Shown: positions 24,620 to 33,155, numbered from the stretch's first letter. The stretch is DNA of 34,989 nt from CAYUNA01 sp047629355 (GCA_047629355.1 JBLHWU010000039.1:1-34989), one strand, 5' to 3'. Notes: generated by a model not told the origin, from the sequence alone. Numbers and translations are program-made.

Positions 24620-26101
24620 ATGTACAAAACCAATTGCCTAAAATTACTAAAAAAACTCTCTATCGCCGAATTGCGCCGCTTTCGTGAATATGTAGAGTCG
24701 CCATTTTTTAATAAAAATGAGCGGGTGAAAATGTTGTGTGCCTTGATTTATGAAACGCTGCCTAATTTTGGAAATGGAAGCTTGGATAAAAAGATGTTGT
24801 TTTCAAAATTATTTAACAATCAGCCATATAGTCGCTTACCTATTAATAACATAGTGTCTGATTTGCAAAAATTGCTACTTGATTTTTTGGCATATGAAGA
24901 AATATCGGTTGCGCCTGATTGGAATATCATTCCTCAAATGCGGGCTTTACAAAAGCAGGAGATACCACAATTGATTGAACAACGGGCTCGTCGTTATCGT
25001 CAGATTCAAGAAAAATCAAAGACCAGAAACGCTGATTTTTTCCAGCAAGAAAGCCAATTTTATGACCAATTGGACAAGCTATTTCTAAACAAGCAAAAGC
25101 GTGGGTATGATGAAAATTTGCAACTTAGAAATGATGCACTTGACCATTTTTATCAAATTTCAAAACTCCAAATCGCTTGTGATATGCAGAGTCGGAATAC
25201 GGTTATGGGAACGAATTATCGGTGGGAAATCCCACAGGTAGCGGATACTTCCGAGGTATCTGTTACTTATCATACGGATGAAATACCGGATAAAAATAAG
25301 GGAGCAGACACCCCGAAGGTATCCGCTATCTGGACCATACAAATTTACACTAAAACTTTACAAATGCTCGAAAATCGGAATGAAGAGCAACATTATTTTG
25401 ATTTAAAAAAACTGCTAAATGAGCATTTTGACTTGTTTCCAAAATCGGAATTAGCGGGTATTTACAGCTTCGCCCTTAACTATTGTGTCCAAAAAATCAA
25501 CTTTGGGAAAAAGGAATACGACCGCGAAATTTTAGAACTCTACCAAACGCTTTTGCAGCGCGAACTTATTTTTAAAAATGGCTTTTTGACGCAGTGGACG
25601 TTTAGAAATATTGTGACGATTGGCATTCGCACGGGAGCATTTGATTGGACGGAAGCCTTTATTTTAAATTATCAAAAAAGGTTGTTGCCAGAAGAAAGAG
25701 AAAATGCGGTGAGTTATAATTTAGCGAGTTTATATTTTTCAAAAAAGGAACATCAAGTGGCACTTTTAGAATTACAAAAAGTATATTTCACTGATAATTT
25801 TTATCAAATCGGCGCGAAAACAATACAACTGAAAAGTTATTTTGAATTGGAAGAAACGGAAGCATTTTTGTCTTTGGTAACTGCGTTTAATCGGTATTTG
25901 CGGCGACATCGACAATTGTCGAAATACCATCAGGAGTTGAATTTGAATTTTATAAAAATGGCGAAAAAGGTGTATTTGTGGCAGAACTCGGAAGGTCGGA
26001 TTGGGCGGAAAATGTTTTTGAAGAAAGGGGAGGATTTAGCGGCAGAATTGGTGGGAATTGAGCGGATTGCGAATAAAAATTGGCTCGAGAGTAAATTTTG
26101 A
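24620..26101 (+). CDS. Unknown 493-aa helical protein with an in-frame palindromic insertion
   Basis: Soluble and largely alpha-helical, with no signal peptide. The N-terminal motif ELRRFREYVESPFFNKNERV (about 17-36) and the following LFNNQPYSRLPINNIVSDLQ recall a protein group I associate with Saprospiraceae. I cannot name a function. The C-terminal half has TPR-like helices (NLASLYFSKKEHQVALLELQKV). Residues about 207-237 (VADTSEV to ADTPKVSA) are encoded by a 94-bp palindrome (25237-25330) and look foreign: they lack the surrounding helical pattern and are rich in T, D, S and P. The gene has its own leader and faces repeat-filled DNA downstream. Confidence 0.75.
   Translation: MYKTNCLKLLKKLSIAELRRFREYVESPFFNKNERVKMLCALIYETLPNFGNGSLDKKMLFSKLFNNQPYSRLPINNIVSDLQKLLLDFLAYEEISVAPDWNIIPQMRALQKQEIPQLIEQRARRYRQIQEKSKTRNADFFQQESQFYDQLDKLFLNKQKRGYDENLQLRNDALDHFYQISKLQIACDMQSRNTVMGTNYRWEIPQVADTSEVSVTYHTDEIPDKNKGADTPKVSAIWTIQIYTKTLQMLENRNEEQHYFDLKKLLNEHFDLFPKSELAGIYSFALNYCVQKINFGKKEYDREILELYQTLLQRELIFKNGFLTQWTFRNIVTIGIRTGAFDWTEAFILNYQKRLLPEERENAVSYNLASLYFSKKEHQVALLELQKVYFTDNFYQIGAKTIQLKSYFELEETEAFLSLVTAFNRYLRRHRQLSKYHQELNLNFIKMAKKVYLWQNSEGRIGRKMFLKKGEDLAAELVGIERIANKNWLESKF
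25237..25330. repeat. Palindromic element inserted in frame within the 493-aa gene
   Basis: Left arm GGTAGCGGATACTTCCGAGGT (25237-25257) matches the reverse complement of the right arm ending CCGAAGGTATCCGCTATC (to 25330) at about 17 of 21 positions. The reading frame is open through it. No second copy is visible in the window. Confidence 0.7.
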
Positions 26102-26156
26102 TTTTGATACCTTAAATACTGTGTAAACTAAGTTGTATTGCATTCTTAGAAGGGGA

Positions 26157-26202
26157 TTTTAAGGGGTAAAACGGTTTTGTAAACCGTTTTTACCCCTTAA
26201 AA
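26157..26202. repeat. Long hairpin with TTTTGTAAA-type core
   Basis: TTTTAAGGGGTAAAACGGTTT (26157-26177) pairs with AAACCGTTTTTACCCCTTAAAA (26181-26202), with a single bulged T. The core resembles that at 4515-4579. It may act as a terminator for the 493-aa gene. Confidence 0.75.
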
Positions 26203-26211
26203 ATCGTACCC

Positions 26212-26283
26212 GCATTGCCGCAGGCAATGCGCACTGTATTCTATGAAGCTCGAAAATCTTAGGATTTTTTCGCTTTGGAAAGT
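26212..26283. repeat. Repeat family C, copy 2
   Basis: GCATTGCC-gca-GGCAATGC (26212-26230), then GCACTGTATTCTATGAAGCT and a second hairpin CGAAAATC-ttag-GATTTTTTCG. It shares the palindrome, the GCAC-TG-T step and the AAGCTCGAAA segment with the copy at 34518. Confidence 0.75.
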
Positions 26284-26389
26284 AAAACATATTAGAACGC
26301 CACTAATTTGTAACACACTCAAATGATTTCATTTGCGTGGGATGATGAAAATAGGTTTAAAATTATTTTCTCCATCTGGCTTCTTTTCC

Positions 26390-26415
26390 GTGCTGTCTGC
26401 GGCAGCACGCGGTGT
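26390..26415. repeat. Repeat family C, copy 3 (partial)
   Basis: GTGCTG...CAGCAC palindrome with CTGCGG centre, followed by GCGGTGTATTTT. It lacks the AAGCTCGAAA half seen in copies 2 and 4. Confidence 0.5.
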
Positions 26416-26493
26416 ATTTTAGGGGGTAGCAGCTGGTTTGCAATCAGTCGCTACCTTCCAACTACCTTTGTCAAAAGGATTGTAATACGCTAG

Positions 26494-29268
26494 TTATTCC
26501 ACTAAATTTATCAACGTCCGATAATCATCAAAAAAGGCATCTCCATCCTTCATTTCCAATAGCTGATTTATCGTATCTGACGTCTCCGTTTCATAATAAA
26601 TATCTTCTAAATCGCCACAAGTCTGTTTGCATCGAATTTCGACTTTACCCGCTGCTAGTTGCTGCATGCGCCAAGCGTAAGTAGCTTCCATTTTTTGGAG
26701 GATTTCTTGATTGACAGCGGTATGGTCAACATCAGGCGAAACTGCTATGATGTTCTTAAATGCTAAATTATTCCGTGCAATCATTTTACCGTCTTCCATG
26801 ATAAAATAGCCAGTATGCGCCCACGAATCATCCTCGGTCAGTAGCTTAGAATACAGTACCAATTGTAAGTCTTCTTGATTGCGAATAATGCGCTCCCGGC
26901 GAGTTGCACCTCGATATTTGAAATCTAAAATCGCCAATTCGTCATCGCCCCGTTTTAGCACCAAATCTGTCCGTCCTTTGATGGGCATTCCTTGGAAATC
27001 GCCTTGTAAATTCATCTCTGTACCTTCGATTTTCCAGCCGTTTTCTTGAATTTGGGAGACGAGGCTCCACGCCGAATATTTCAATTTGTTAATGAATGCA
27101 ATCTTCTCAGGTTCACGACCATACATCAATAAGACTGCACCTTCGCGGCGCAAGAGATCGGGGGATTCTTTCTCAATCCAATCTTCGACGGCTGCTTTTT
27201 CCCAGGTCGTTACATCTTGTTTTTCTTTGTTAAATAGATTTTCAAACATGCGGTGCGCCAAATTTCCGAGCAATCGGTTGTCGTCCACCACGCTCAAAAT
27301 CGACGTTTGGTTGAGCTTAATTTTGTATTTAAACATCCATTGGTATGGATAATAAAACAGCGCTTCTAAGCTCGTCAAAGTCTCATATTCTCGGTCTGAT
27401 AATTTATCAAAATTAGGAATTTGTAAGAACGGTTTTGGTTTACCCAATTGTCGCTGCGGAATGTTAACCAATGCGGGTAAATTAAAATGTTGGGCAAAAT
27501 TATCGCGCCCGTTTTGGTTACCCAAATTAAAAACAATGTCTTCTAAATTATCAAAAGTCGCTTCTAAATCACCGAATAACGGATGCGGATGTACAACGCT
27601 ACCAGCTACCATTTCGGGCATAATAAGCACCAATTGTTCCCCTGTATTCAATACTGGACGGCTACGTTGCCAAACCAATAACTCATTTTCTTCCTTTGGA
27701 GTAACCAGTTGACAATCAACAGACTGCATGTATTTTCGTTCCTTTTCATACCAACGAGAAAAGAAATGTACGGGTTCATTTTGTACAAAATTCCACCACA
27801 CCAATTTTTCGACCCGACGGATAATCGCACTACTGTTCATCACAAAAGAAAGGTGTCCAACTTCGCGTTCTTGAAATACGACTGGCGACGGTTCGTAAAT
27901 CGTGCGGACGATGCGTTCTAACTCCAGATAAGTCAGTTGGATTTCGGGTAAAACTTCCAATAATTCTTTAATTCGTTTGGCTTGTTCGCTCAAAACGAGC
28001 AGTGAATTATTTTTTTCTCCCGTATCGCCAAAAAGCTGATACGCCCAATTTTGGACATAATCAAAGACGTCGATGACTTCGCCTTTTGGTACAGTTTTAT
28101 CGGCAGGGTAGCGCGACCGCTTGAACCAAAATTCGTATTGAAAATTAACGTAAGAAGCATCAATTTTTTTATCTGTTTGTGCGCGTGTTTTTAATTTTTC
28201 AAAATAGCGACTTACCGCGATAAACCAACCTTCACCATCAATTCCTGGTGCTTGTGCCATCTCTCGCGCAATCACATTAGCTAAGCCATCATCCAGCGGC
28301 TTGACGGATAAGGACACAAATTCCAATATCTTAAAAGGGTCAATCGGATTCCATAAGAATGCTGGTACCAATTTTAAAATCTGTAAGGTCGGACGCGCCA
28401 AGGATGCAGATTGAATGCCCAGACTTGGAAATCCTTCCTGAATCAAGGCAATATCCAAAGCTCTATTTTTTTCAGGGACAAGGCAGGCTGGTCGAAAGTC
28501 AGAATTTTCTTTGAATATTTTTGCTAAATAACTTGCTGCATCACTCGCTCGTTTGGCTTTTAATAGAAGTAGTGAGCCATCATTTTTTAGCCTAATTTTT
28601 TCTTGCTTGGCACTTGGCGTAAGTAAGCGATTTTTAAAACGAGACAAGTCATTACCTGTATTTACAAAAGGCTCGTTTTCAATTTGTTGGATGATTAAAT
28701 TTGTTGAATTTTCTTTTAATTTTTTGAATAATTTTTGAAAATAGAACGGTAAAATTTCCATTGGCTCATTCAAATGAATGGCTTGAATGGGATGCGAGCG
28801 TTTGCCAATATTTTTAAAAATAGCAATAAAACGGTCAGCAAATCCGAGCGATAAATTTAATTTTGATTCCTCTTCTTTGCTTGGCTCATTTTGAAAAATA
28901 GCTTCGATTTCTGCTAAAGTTTTTAAACGAAAAGGTAAATCATCTTTAATCGAAAAGTCCCAACCAGCGAGCAATAATTCATCTCGACGAGAGAGCAATT
29001 CTGCAGCTGTTGCAAATTGGTCAGCGTCAAAAGAACGGCAATAAAAGGATGTATTTTCTGCTTCACAATCTGCTGAATGTCGCATGATAGCTTGTCGATA
29101 TTGCTCAATTCTGAGATATTCGTTATTGGCAGGTAAGACCGTTAGACCAAGGTGTGTTTCGAGCATTGTAAGTAGCCCGTTGGAGCCAACATAATGAGTG
29201 CCACCTTGGATTTTAGCAGGCTGTGGTAGTACTAAATCGTCTAATTCTAAACCGAAGTATATTTGCAT
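26494..29268 (-). CDS. RecB/AddB-like PD-(D/E)XK nuclease family protein
   Basis: This 924-aa protein has a RecB-family nuclease domain in its last 270 residues: motif I His672 (LLGNLAHRMFENLF), Asp768 (GRTDLVL), Asp782-Phe-Lys784 (AILDFKY) and the QLVLYSK motif (about 802-808). The N-terminal two-thirds resembles the inactivated-helicase part of AddB-like proteins, with no Walker A motif visible. By family knowledge such proteins process double-strand breaks together with a UvrD-type helicase. No such helicase is encoded in this window, which is unusual. The C-terminal iron-sulphur cysteines of classical AddB appear reduced to two (IRCKQTCGD), so the cluster is probably absent. I infer a DNA-repair role but cannot exclude another one. 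Confidence 0.8.
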   Translation of the reverse strand: MQIYFGLELDDLVLPQPAKIQGGTHYVGSNGLLTMLETHLGLTVLPANNEYLRIEQYRQAIMRHSADCEAENTSFYCRSFDADQFATAAELLSRRDELLLAGWDFSIKDDLPFRLKTLAEIEAIFQNEPSKEEESKLNLSLGFADRFIAIFKNIGKRSHPIQAIHLNEPMEILPFYFQKLFKKLKENSTNLIIQQIENEPFVNTGNDLSRFKNRLLTPSAKQEKIRLKNDGSLLLLKAKRASDAASYLAKIFKENSDFRPACLVPEKNRALDIALIQEGFPSLGIQSASLARPTLQILKLVPAFLWNPIDPFKILEFVSLSVKPLDDGLANVIAREMAQAPGIDGEGWFIAVSRYFEKLKTRAQTDKKIDASYVNFQYEFWFKRSRYPADKTVPKGEVIDVFDYVQNWAYQLFGDTGEKNNSLLVLSEQAKRIKELLEVLPEIQLTYLELERIVRTIYEPSPVVFQEREVGHLSFVMNSSAIIRRVEKLVWWNFVQNEPVHFFSRWYEKERKYMQSVDCQLVTPKEENELLVWQRSRPVLNTGEQLVLIMPEMVAGSVVHPHPLFGDLEATFDNLEDIVFNLGNQNGRDNFAQHFNLPALVNIPQRQLGKPKPFLQIPNFDKLSDREYETLTSLEALFYYPYQWMFKYKIKLNQTSILSVVDDNRLLGNLAHRMFENLFNKEKQDVTTWEKAAVEDWIEKESPDLLRREGAVLLMYGREPEKIAFINKLKYSAWSLVSQIQENGWKIEGTEMNLQGDFQGMPIKGRTDLVLKRGDDELAILDFKYRGATRRERIIRNQEDLQLVLYSKLLTEDDSWAHTGYFIMEDGKMIARNNLAFKNIIAVSPDVDHTAVNQEILQKMEATYAWRMQQLAAGKVEIRCKQTCGDLEDIYYETETSDTINQLLEMKDGDAFFDDYRTLINLVE

Positions 29269-29280
29269 GATTTCATTTTT

Positions 29281-29351
29281 GTCATTCCGACCGAAGTGGA
29301 GGAATCTGGATGCAATATCACGGCAGGTTTCTCCGCTTGGGTCGAAACGAC
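29281..29351. repeat. Common Bacteroidota GTCATTTCGACCGAAG-type palindrome
   Basis: GTCATTCCGACCGAAGTGGAGG and TTTCTCCGCTTGGGTCGAAACGAC pair with some mismatches around an ATGCAATATCACGGCAGG loop. A related string is present inside both family A elements. It lies upstream of the nuclease gene. Confidence 0.7.
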
Positions 29352-29423
29352 AAAGATAGTATAAACTTTTTGTGAATCAAAAAAGAATAGATAAATTATT
29401 TGTTTAAATTAATTTTCAAGGAC

Positions 29424-30405
29424 TTAAAGGAATGATTTTGTTTCATTGCCTATTTTTGGTTGGACTAAAATGGGCCAAGTAAAATGAAAACTCGTGCCAA
29501 ATTCAGGCTCGGATTCTACCCAAATTTTACCACCACGTTTCTTTACGATTTTTTTGTAAGTTGCCAAGCCAATGCCGCTGCCTTCGTAGTCTGTTTTAGA
29601 ATGCAGTCGTTTAAAAACGCCGAAGACTTGGCTGTGATATTCGGGAGAAATTCGAATACCATTATCTCGAATAGAAATAAGGTGGAACTTTTTGTTTATT
29701 AGGAGATTAATACGGACTTCAGGGGTAATTTCTGGACGTCTAAATTTGATGGCATTCGAGATAATATTTTGAAAAACCTGTATCAAATGAGTCGTATTGC
29801 CTTGGACTTTTGGGAGTGTGTCAGAATATATAACGCCCTTGGTTTCAATCAATTGCAATCGAATATCTTTTTATCGTAATATGTAAAACATCGTCCAAAT
29901 TAACAACTTGTTCTTTTGGTGCAGAATTGGCTGCTGTCGAGTAGGTTAACAAGTCGTCAATTCAAAGCAGTCATGCGCGTCGAAGCATCACAATATAACC
30001 TAAAAACTTTTGGTTTTGGATAGAGATTTCTTCCTTATTTTTCTTTTGTAGCAGTTGTCCAAAACTGCTAATCATTCGAAGTGGTTCTTTCAAATCATGA
30101 CCTGCGGCATGGGCAAAATTTTTGAGTTCTTCATTGGCTTCCAGCATCTTTTTCTTCGCCAAAATTTCTATAGAAATATCCTTGATAATAATGACGAGCA
30201 ATTGGTCTTTAGGTGGTGGAAGTAATACGGAAGTGATGTCCGCAGAGATAGAATTACCAGTTGATTTATATATGATTGATTTCTTCCGAATTATGCCTTC
30301 TTTTTTCAAGGCATCTAAATTTTTGGATAGATTTAAAATGCCTTTTTGCTGTAAATACTTAGCAATATCTGCTTTCGAAAAGGATTCTTCCTTCGTTTCT
30401 AAGTT
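29424..30405 (-). pseudogene. Decayed PAS/HisKA sensor histidine kinase
   Basis: Three consecutive fragments of one kinase are visible on the minus strand. The first (30405-29971) runs from the end of a PAS domain (QLLVIIIKDISIE) through the HisKA helix with HDLKEPLRMI, and breaks after GYIV. The middle piece reads DASTRMTALN, then, after a frame change, IDDLLTYSTAANSAPKEQ up to a stop. The last (29858-29424) is a HATPase_c domain with NIISNAIKF, DNGIRI and GSGIGLATYKKIV. At least three frameshifts are needed to join them. The sensing N-terminus is missing: an in-frame stop (30406-30408) and a palindromic element (30404-30649) lie where it should be. A PAS-type kinase with this HDLKEPLR motif would normally be a phosphorelay sensor. 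It is clearly not functional here. Confidence 0.82.
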
Positions 30406-30649
30406 CTACTTTGGCACTTTAAAATGGAGCATTTGTTTTCTTGATTGATGTTCTTTTTTCTTGAAAAAAAAGAACCAAAAATTCAAGACTTGCGATATTT
30501 TGGCTGAAATCCAATTTGAAATAGCAGTCAAAACCAAACTCGTCCTCCTAACGTCGGACTCAAATATGGTTTTCCCTTAGCTATTTCAAATTAAATTTCT
30601 TAACGCCAAAATCTCTAAAGTCGTACAACGCTAAAGTGCCAAAGTAGAA
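30404..30649. repeat. Repeat family E: ~246-bp palindromic element truncating the kinase pseudogene
   Basis: Ends TTCTACTTTGGCACTTTA (30404-30421) and its exact complement (30632-30649) form 18-bp terminal inverted repeats. An inner pair, AATTTGAAATAGC (30513-30525) with GCTATTTCAAATT (30580-30593), is perfect. A TTCTTTTTTCTTGAAAAAAAAGAACC palindrome sits near the left end. No coding content. Confidence 0.75.
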
Positions 30650-30792
30650 TTAAGAACGCGCGCTCAAAAAAGTAACTTTATTTATTTCGCGTTCCTTAGG
30701 ATGTGTAGGTTATTATTTTCAAATTTCTGCTGCTTGAAAAATGAATCCACAACGATTATTTGGAATCATCTACTTAGAATTGCGAAGTCAAT

Positions 30793-30829
30793 AAAAAATA
30801 AAAGGAGCAACCACCGAAGCGGTTACCCC
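30793..30829 (-). terminator. UUCG-loop terminator, minus strand
   Basis: Reading the minus strand, GGGGTAACCGC-ttcg-GTGGTTGCTCC (11 bp with three G-U pairs) followed by TTTTATTTTTT. It ends transcripts from the acetyltransferase gene (about 190 bp upstream) or from the candidate small RNA. Confidence 0.8.
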
Positions 30830-30905
30830 TCACACTATGAAACACTATCTCTTTAGGTTTAAATTTGGGAATTCTATAGCAAACATTAGAAATTTTCGCT
30901 ATTTG
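30795..30905 (-). ncRNA. Candidate small RNA with its own promoter and terminator
   Basis: On the minus strand, TTTG (complement of 30940-30943), a 20-bp spacer and TACCTTTA (complement of 30912-30919) resemble a Bacteroidota promoter. About 80 bp later comes a strong UUCG-loop hairpin (30804-30829) and a T-rich tail. Only very short open frames lie between. This could equally be the 3' untranslated end of the acetyltransferase transcript. Confidence 0.3.
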
Positions 30906-31016
30906 CTCATGTAAAGGTAAATATTAAATTTCAATTTTGCAAATGAAAATAAAATAATTGAGTGAATTAGTGAATCGTGTTAATCTTTAGATGTAAATCT
31001 CGAACAAAGATAATTA

Positions 31017-31463
31017 TTATTCCAGAAAAATTTTAACATTCCACCATTCTTTCTCGATAATTGCGTTGTTTTTTTTATAAAATTTAACGGCAGGTATATT
31101 CCAATCAAGTACTTGCCACTTGGTTATTTTACAATCTTTTTCACGAGCGGTTTCATGAAAAGCATTAAATAATTTTTGACCTACACCAAATCGACGAGCT
31201 GTTTCTTTGACATAGAAGTCTTCAAGATACAACATTCGTCCTTTCCAAGTGCTAAAGGTCTCATAATAAATTACCATGCCAATTATATTTCCTTGATTTT
31301 CAGCAACTTGACATTCAAACCAGCCAGCATCAAAATCTCGTTGATACTCTTCTAATGTTGCCGTAAATGCTGACTCCGCCTTTTCATAAACCGCTAATCC
31401 ACGAACCAAATCATGGACTGCTGTTAAATCTGCTCGGCTCGCCTTTCTGATAATTATATTCAT
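31017..31463 (-). CDS. GNAT acetyltransferase resembling spermidine/diamine N-acetyltransferases
   Basis: This 148-aa soluble enzyme has GNAT motif A at RRFGVGQKLF (about 90-99), with preceding beta-4 strand RMLYLEDFYV, and C-terminal motif B QVLDWNIPAVKFYKKNNA. The combination WKGRMLYLEDFYV plus the WNxPAxxFYKKxxA ending is similar to SSAT-type polyamine acetyltransferases as I recall them. The likely reaction is transfer of acetyl from acetyl-CoA to a small amine, possibly spermidine. The open frame begins at 31493, but the ATG at 31463 starts the natural MNIIIRKASRADL beta-1, so the 10-residue extension is dropped. It is convergent with nothing nearby and probably monocistronic. Substrate unproven. 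Confidence 0.87.
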   Translation of the reverse strand: MNIIIRKASRADLTAVHDLVRGLAVYEKAESAFTATLEEYQRDFDAGWFECQVAENQGNIIGMVIYYETFSTWKGRMLYLEDFYVKETARRFGVGQKLFNAFHETAREKDCKITKWQVLDWNIPAVKFYKKNNAIIEKEWWNVKIFLE

Positions 31464-31575
31464 TTTTCTGGTTGTTATTTTTTTAAAACTCAAAGAAGAG
31501 AAACCTTTACTAAAATTTCAAAAAAAATCTTACTTTTTTTTGAATGAATTTTACCGAAAATTGACATGCAAACGG

Positions 31576-31614
31576 TTTGTTGGGTCTATCAACACGCTTT
31601 TTTTCCTATTTTTG
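31576..31614 (+). promoter_or_regulatory. Promoter of the M28 peptidase gene
   Basis: TATTTTTG at 31607-31614 fits the -7 consensus. TTTG/TTG near 31576-31582 is a possible -33 element with somewhat long spacing. It sits 20-27 bp before the ATG at 31634 and overlaps the 5' end of the longer open frame, which supports the internal ATG. Confidence 0.45.
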
Positions 31615-31633
31615 CGATTTAAAAATTATAAAA

Positions 31634-32851
31634 ATGAACAAGTTTTTATTTGTATTATACATTTTCCTTAATTTTAACAATTTATTTGCGCAACATGCTG
31701 ATGATTTGTTGCAGATGAAAGTCGATGTAACTTATCTGGCTTCCGAACTTTTAGAAGGTCGAGAGTCTGGCGCACGAGGCGAGCATTTAGCTGCTGAATA
31801 TATTGTTAGTAGGTTTGAACAGCTTGATTTGGTACCAAAAGGCGATAGCTTATGGTTTCAGTCTTTCGATTTTAATTTCAAATCTAATCCTCACGCAGGA
31901 GGAGGAGAATCACGCGTCGGCAAAAACGTCATCGCTTACCTTGACAATAATGCGTCCACTACCGTTGTGATTGGTGCACATTACGATCACTTGGGCTATG
32001 GGCATTTTGGGTCATTATATGATGGAGAGCCTGCTATTCACAATGGCGCAGATGACAATGCAAGTGGTGTTGCTACCTTATTGTATTTGGCGCAAGAATT
32101 GAAAAATTCCAAAGCAAAAAATAACAATTACCTATTCATCGGTTTTTCTGGTGAAGAAATGGGCTTGTTTGGGTCTAAATATTTTTTGAAAAATGCGACG
32201 ATTGACACTTCGAAAATCAACTATATGATAAATATGGACATGGTCGGTCGGTTGAATAAGGAACGGGTTTTGGCCGTGAATGGTACGGGGACTTCGCCGA
32301 TTTGGGTGGAGGAATTGGAGCAATTGACTGCTGGAAATTTGAATAACAAAAATACCAATAGTGGTGTTGGTCCTTCCGATCACACCTCTTTTTATTTAGA
32401 AAATATTCCTGCGCTGCACTTTTTTACAGGTCAACATATGCATTATCACAAGCCGTCAGATGATAGCGAATTGATTAATTATAAAGGTCTGCTTGATGTT
32501 TCTGACTACATTTTGCAACTAATTGAAAATTTGGACGACGCTGGCACACTGAATTTTACTAAAACGAAGGATACCGATAATCGCAAAGCGGCTGCCTTTA
32601 AAGTAACGCTTGGGGTGATGCCAGATTATGTATATAATGGTGTTGGTATGCGCATTGATGGTGTTCTGGAAGGACGACCTGCACAGCTCGGAGGTTTGGA
32701 AAAAGGGGATATCATCATCAAAATGGGAGGTTTGGAAGTGAAGGATATTTATGATTATATGGAAGGACTGGCAAAGTTTAAAAAAGGGGAAACTGGAAAG
32801 GTTACGGTGAAACGAGGGGAAAAAGATGTAGTAAAAAAAGTAACGTTTTAG
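31634..32851 (+). CDS. M28 family zinc aminopeptidase with C-terminal PDZ domain
   Basis: This 405-aa exported peptidase has a signal peptide (about 1-19), a di-zinc M28 domain (about 30-295) and a PDZ domain (about 315-405). The metal ligands and catalytic residues are visible: His116 (GAHYDHLG), bridging Asp140 (NGADDNASG), Glu174/Glu175 (FSGEEMGLFGS), Asp202 (NMDMVGR) and His272 (HYHKPSDD). By family knowledge it releases N-terminal residues from peptides in the periplasm or outside. The PDZ domain probably binds C-termini or positions substrate. A TTG-started extension to 31577 would run through the promoter box, so the ATG at 31634 is used. It stands alone upstream of a palindromic spacer. 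Confidence 0.92.
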   Translation: MNKFLFVLYIFLNFNNLFAQHADDLLQMKVDVTYLASELLEGRESGARGEHLAAEYIVSRFEQLDLVPKGDSLWFQSFDFNFKSNPHAGGGESRVGKNVIAYLDNNASTTVVIGAHYDHLGYGHFGSLYDGEPAIHNGADDNASGVATLLYLAQELKNSKAKNNNYLFIGFSGEEMGLFGSKYFLKNATIDTSKINYMINMDMVGRLNKERVLAVNGTGTSPIWVEELEQLTAGNLNNKNTNSGVGPSDHTSFYLENIPALHFFTGQHMHYHKPSDDSELINYKGLLDVSDYILQLIENLDDAGTLNFTKTKDTDNRKAAAFKVTLGVMPDYVYNGVGMRIDGVLEGRPAQLGGLEKGDIIIKMGGLEVKDIYDYMEGLAKFKKGETGKVTVKRGEKDVVKKVTF

Positions 32852-33155
32852 GTTTAAATCAAAATTAGCAACATCTGAGCTATTTTTGATTTTTTAGATA
32901 GTACCTTGTTACTCTTTAAAAATGCTTGTATGAAATTTAGATTTTTTTGCTAGTTTTCTTTAAAAAATCATTGAATAAGTAAGTGACCTTAAATAATCGA
33001 CACTTTTGACAGCCAATATTTTTTGTTTAAAAAATCCTTTAATAATCCCTCTATTGAATGATTTTTTAAAGAAAAATAGCGGAAAAAGATATTTTCAGGA
33101 GAGTATTTATTAAAGGGTAAGAAGCCTATTTAATATTTCTTACTTCAACATGCAG
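32852..33155. other. Spacer with repeat family F, copy 1
   Basis: 304 bp with no gene. It holds a nearly perfect inverted repeat: the 29-bp segment at 32949-32977 (GCTAGTTTTCTTTAAAAAAT start) and its complement at 33052-33080, 27 of 29 matched. This is followed by GGAAAAAGATATTTTC. The rest is AT-rich. It separates the M28 gene from the convergent CHAT-like gene. Confidence 0.7.
32949..33095. repeat. Repeat family F, copy 1
   Basis: Long inverted repeat (arms 32949-32977 and 33052-33080) followed by AAAATAGCGGAAAAAGATAT. The right part closely matches 34721-34762, on the other side of the CHAT-like gene, in the same orientation. Confidence 0.75.

Larger units (their letters stand above)
26102..26493. 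other. Repeat-filled spacer between convergent genes
   Basis: 392 bp with no gene. It holds a long G/T-rich hairpin (26157-26202), two family C repeats (26212-26283 and 26390-26415), and a hairpin around GGTAGCAGCTGG / CAGTCGCTACC (about 26425-26455). The two coding regions on either side converge, so several of these structures could end transcription. Confidence 0.65.
30426..31016. other. Spacer between the pseudogene and the acetyltransferase gene
   Basis: 590 bp. The left part is repeat family E, followed by about 130 bp with no feature that I can support (30660-30790). The right part holds a UUCG-loop terminator and possible small-RNA promoter (30790-30943) and ends at the acetyltransferase stop codon. 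Confidence 0.55.
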
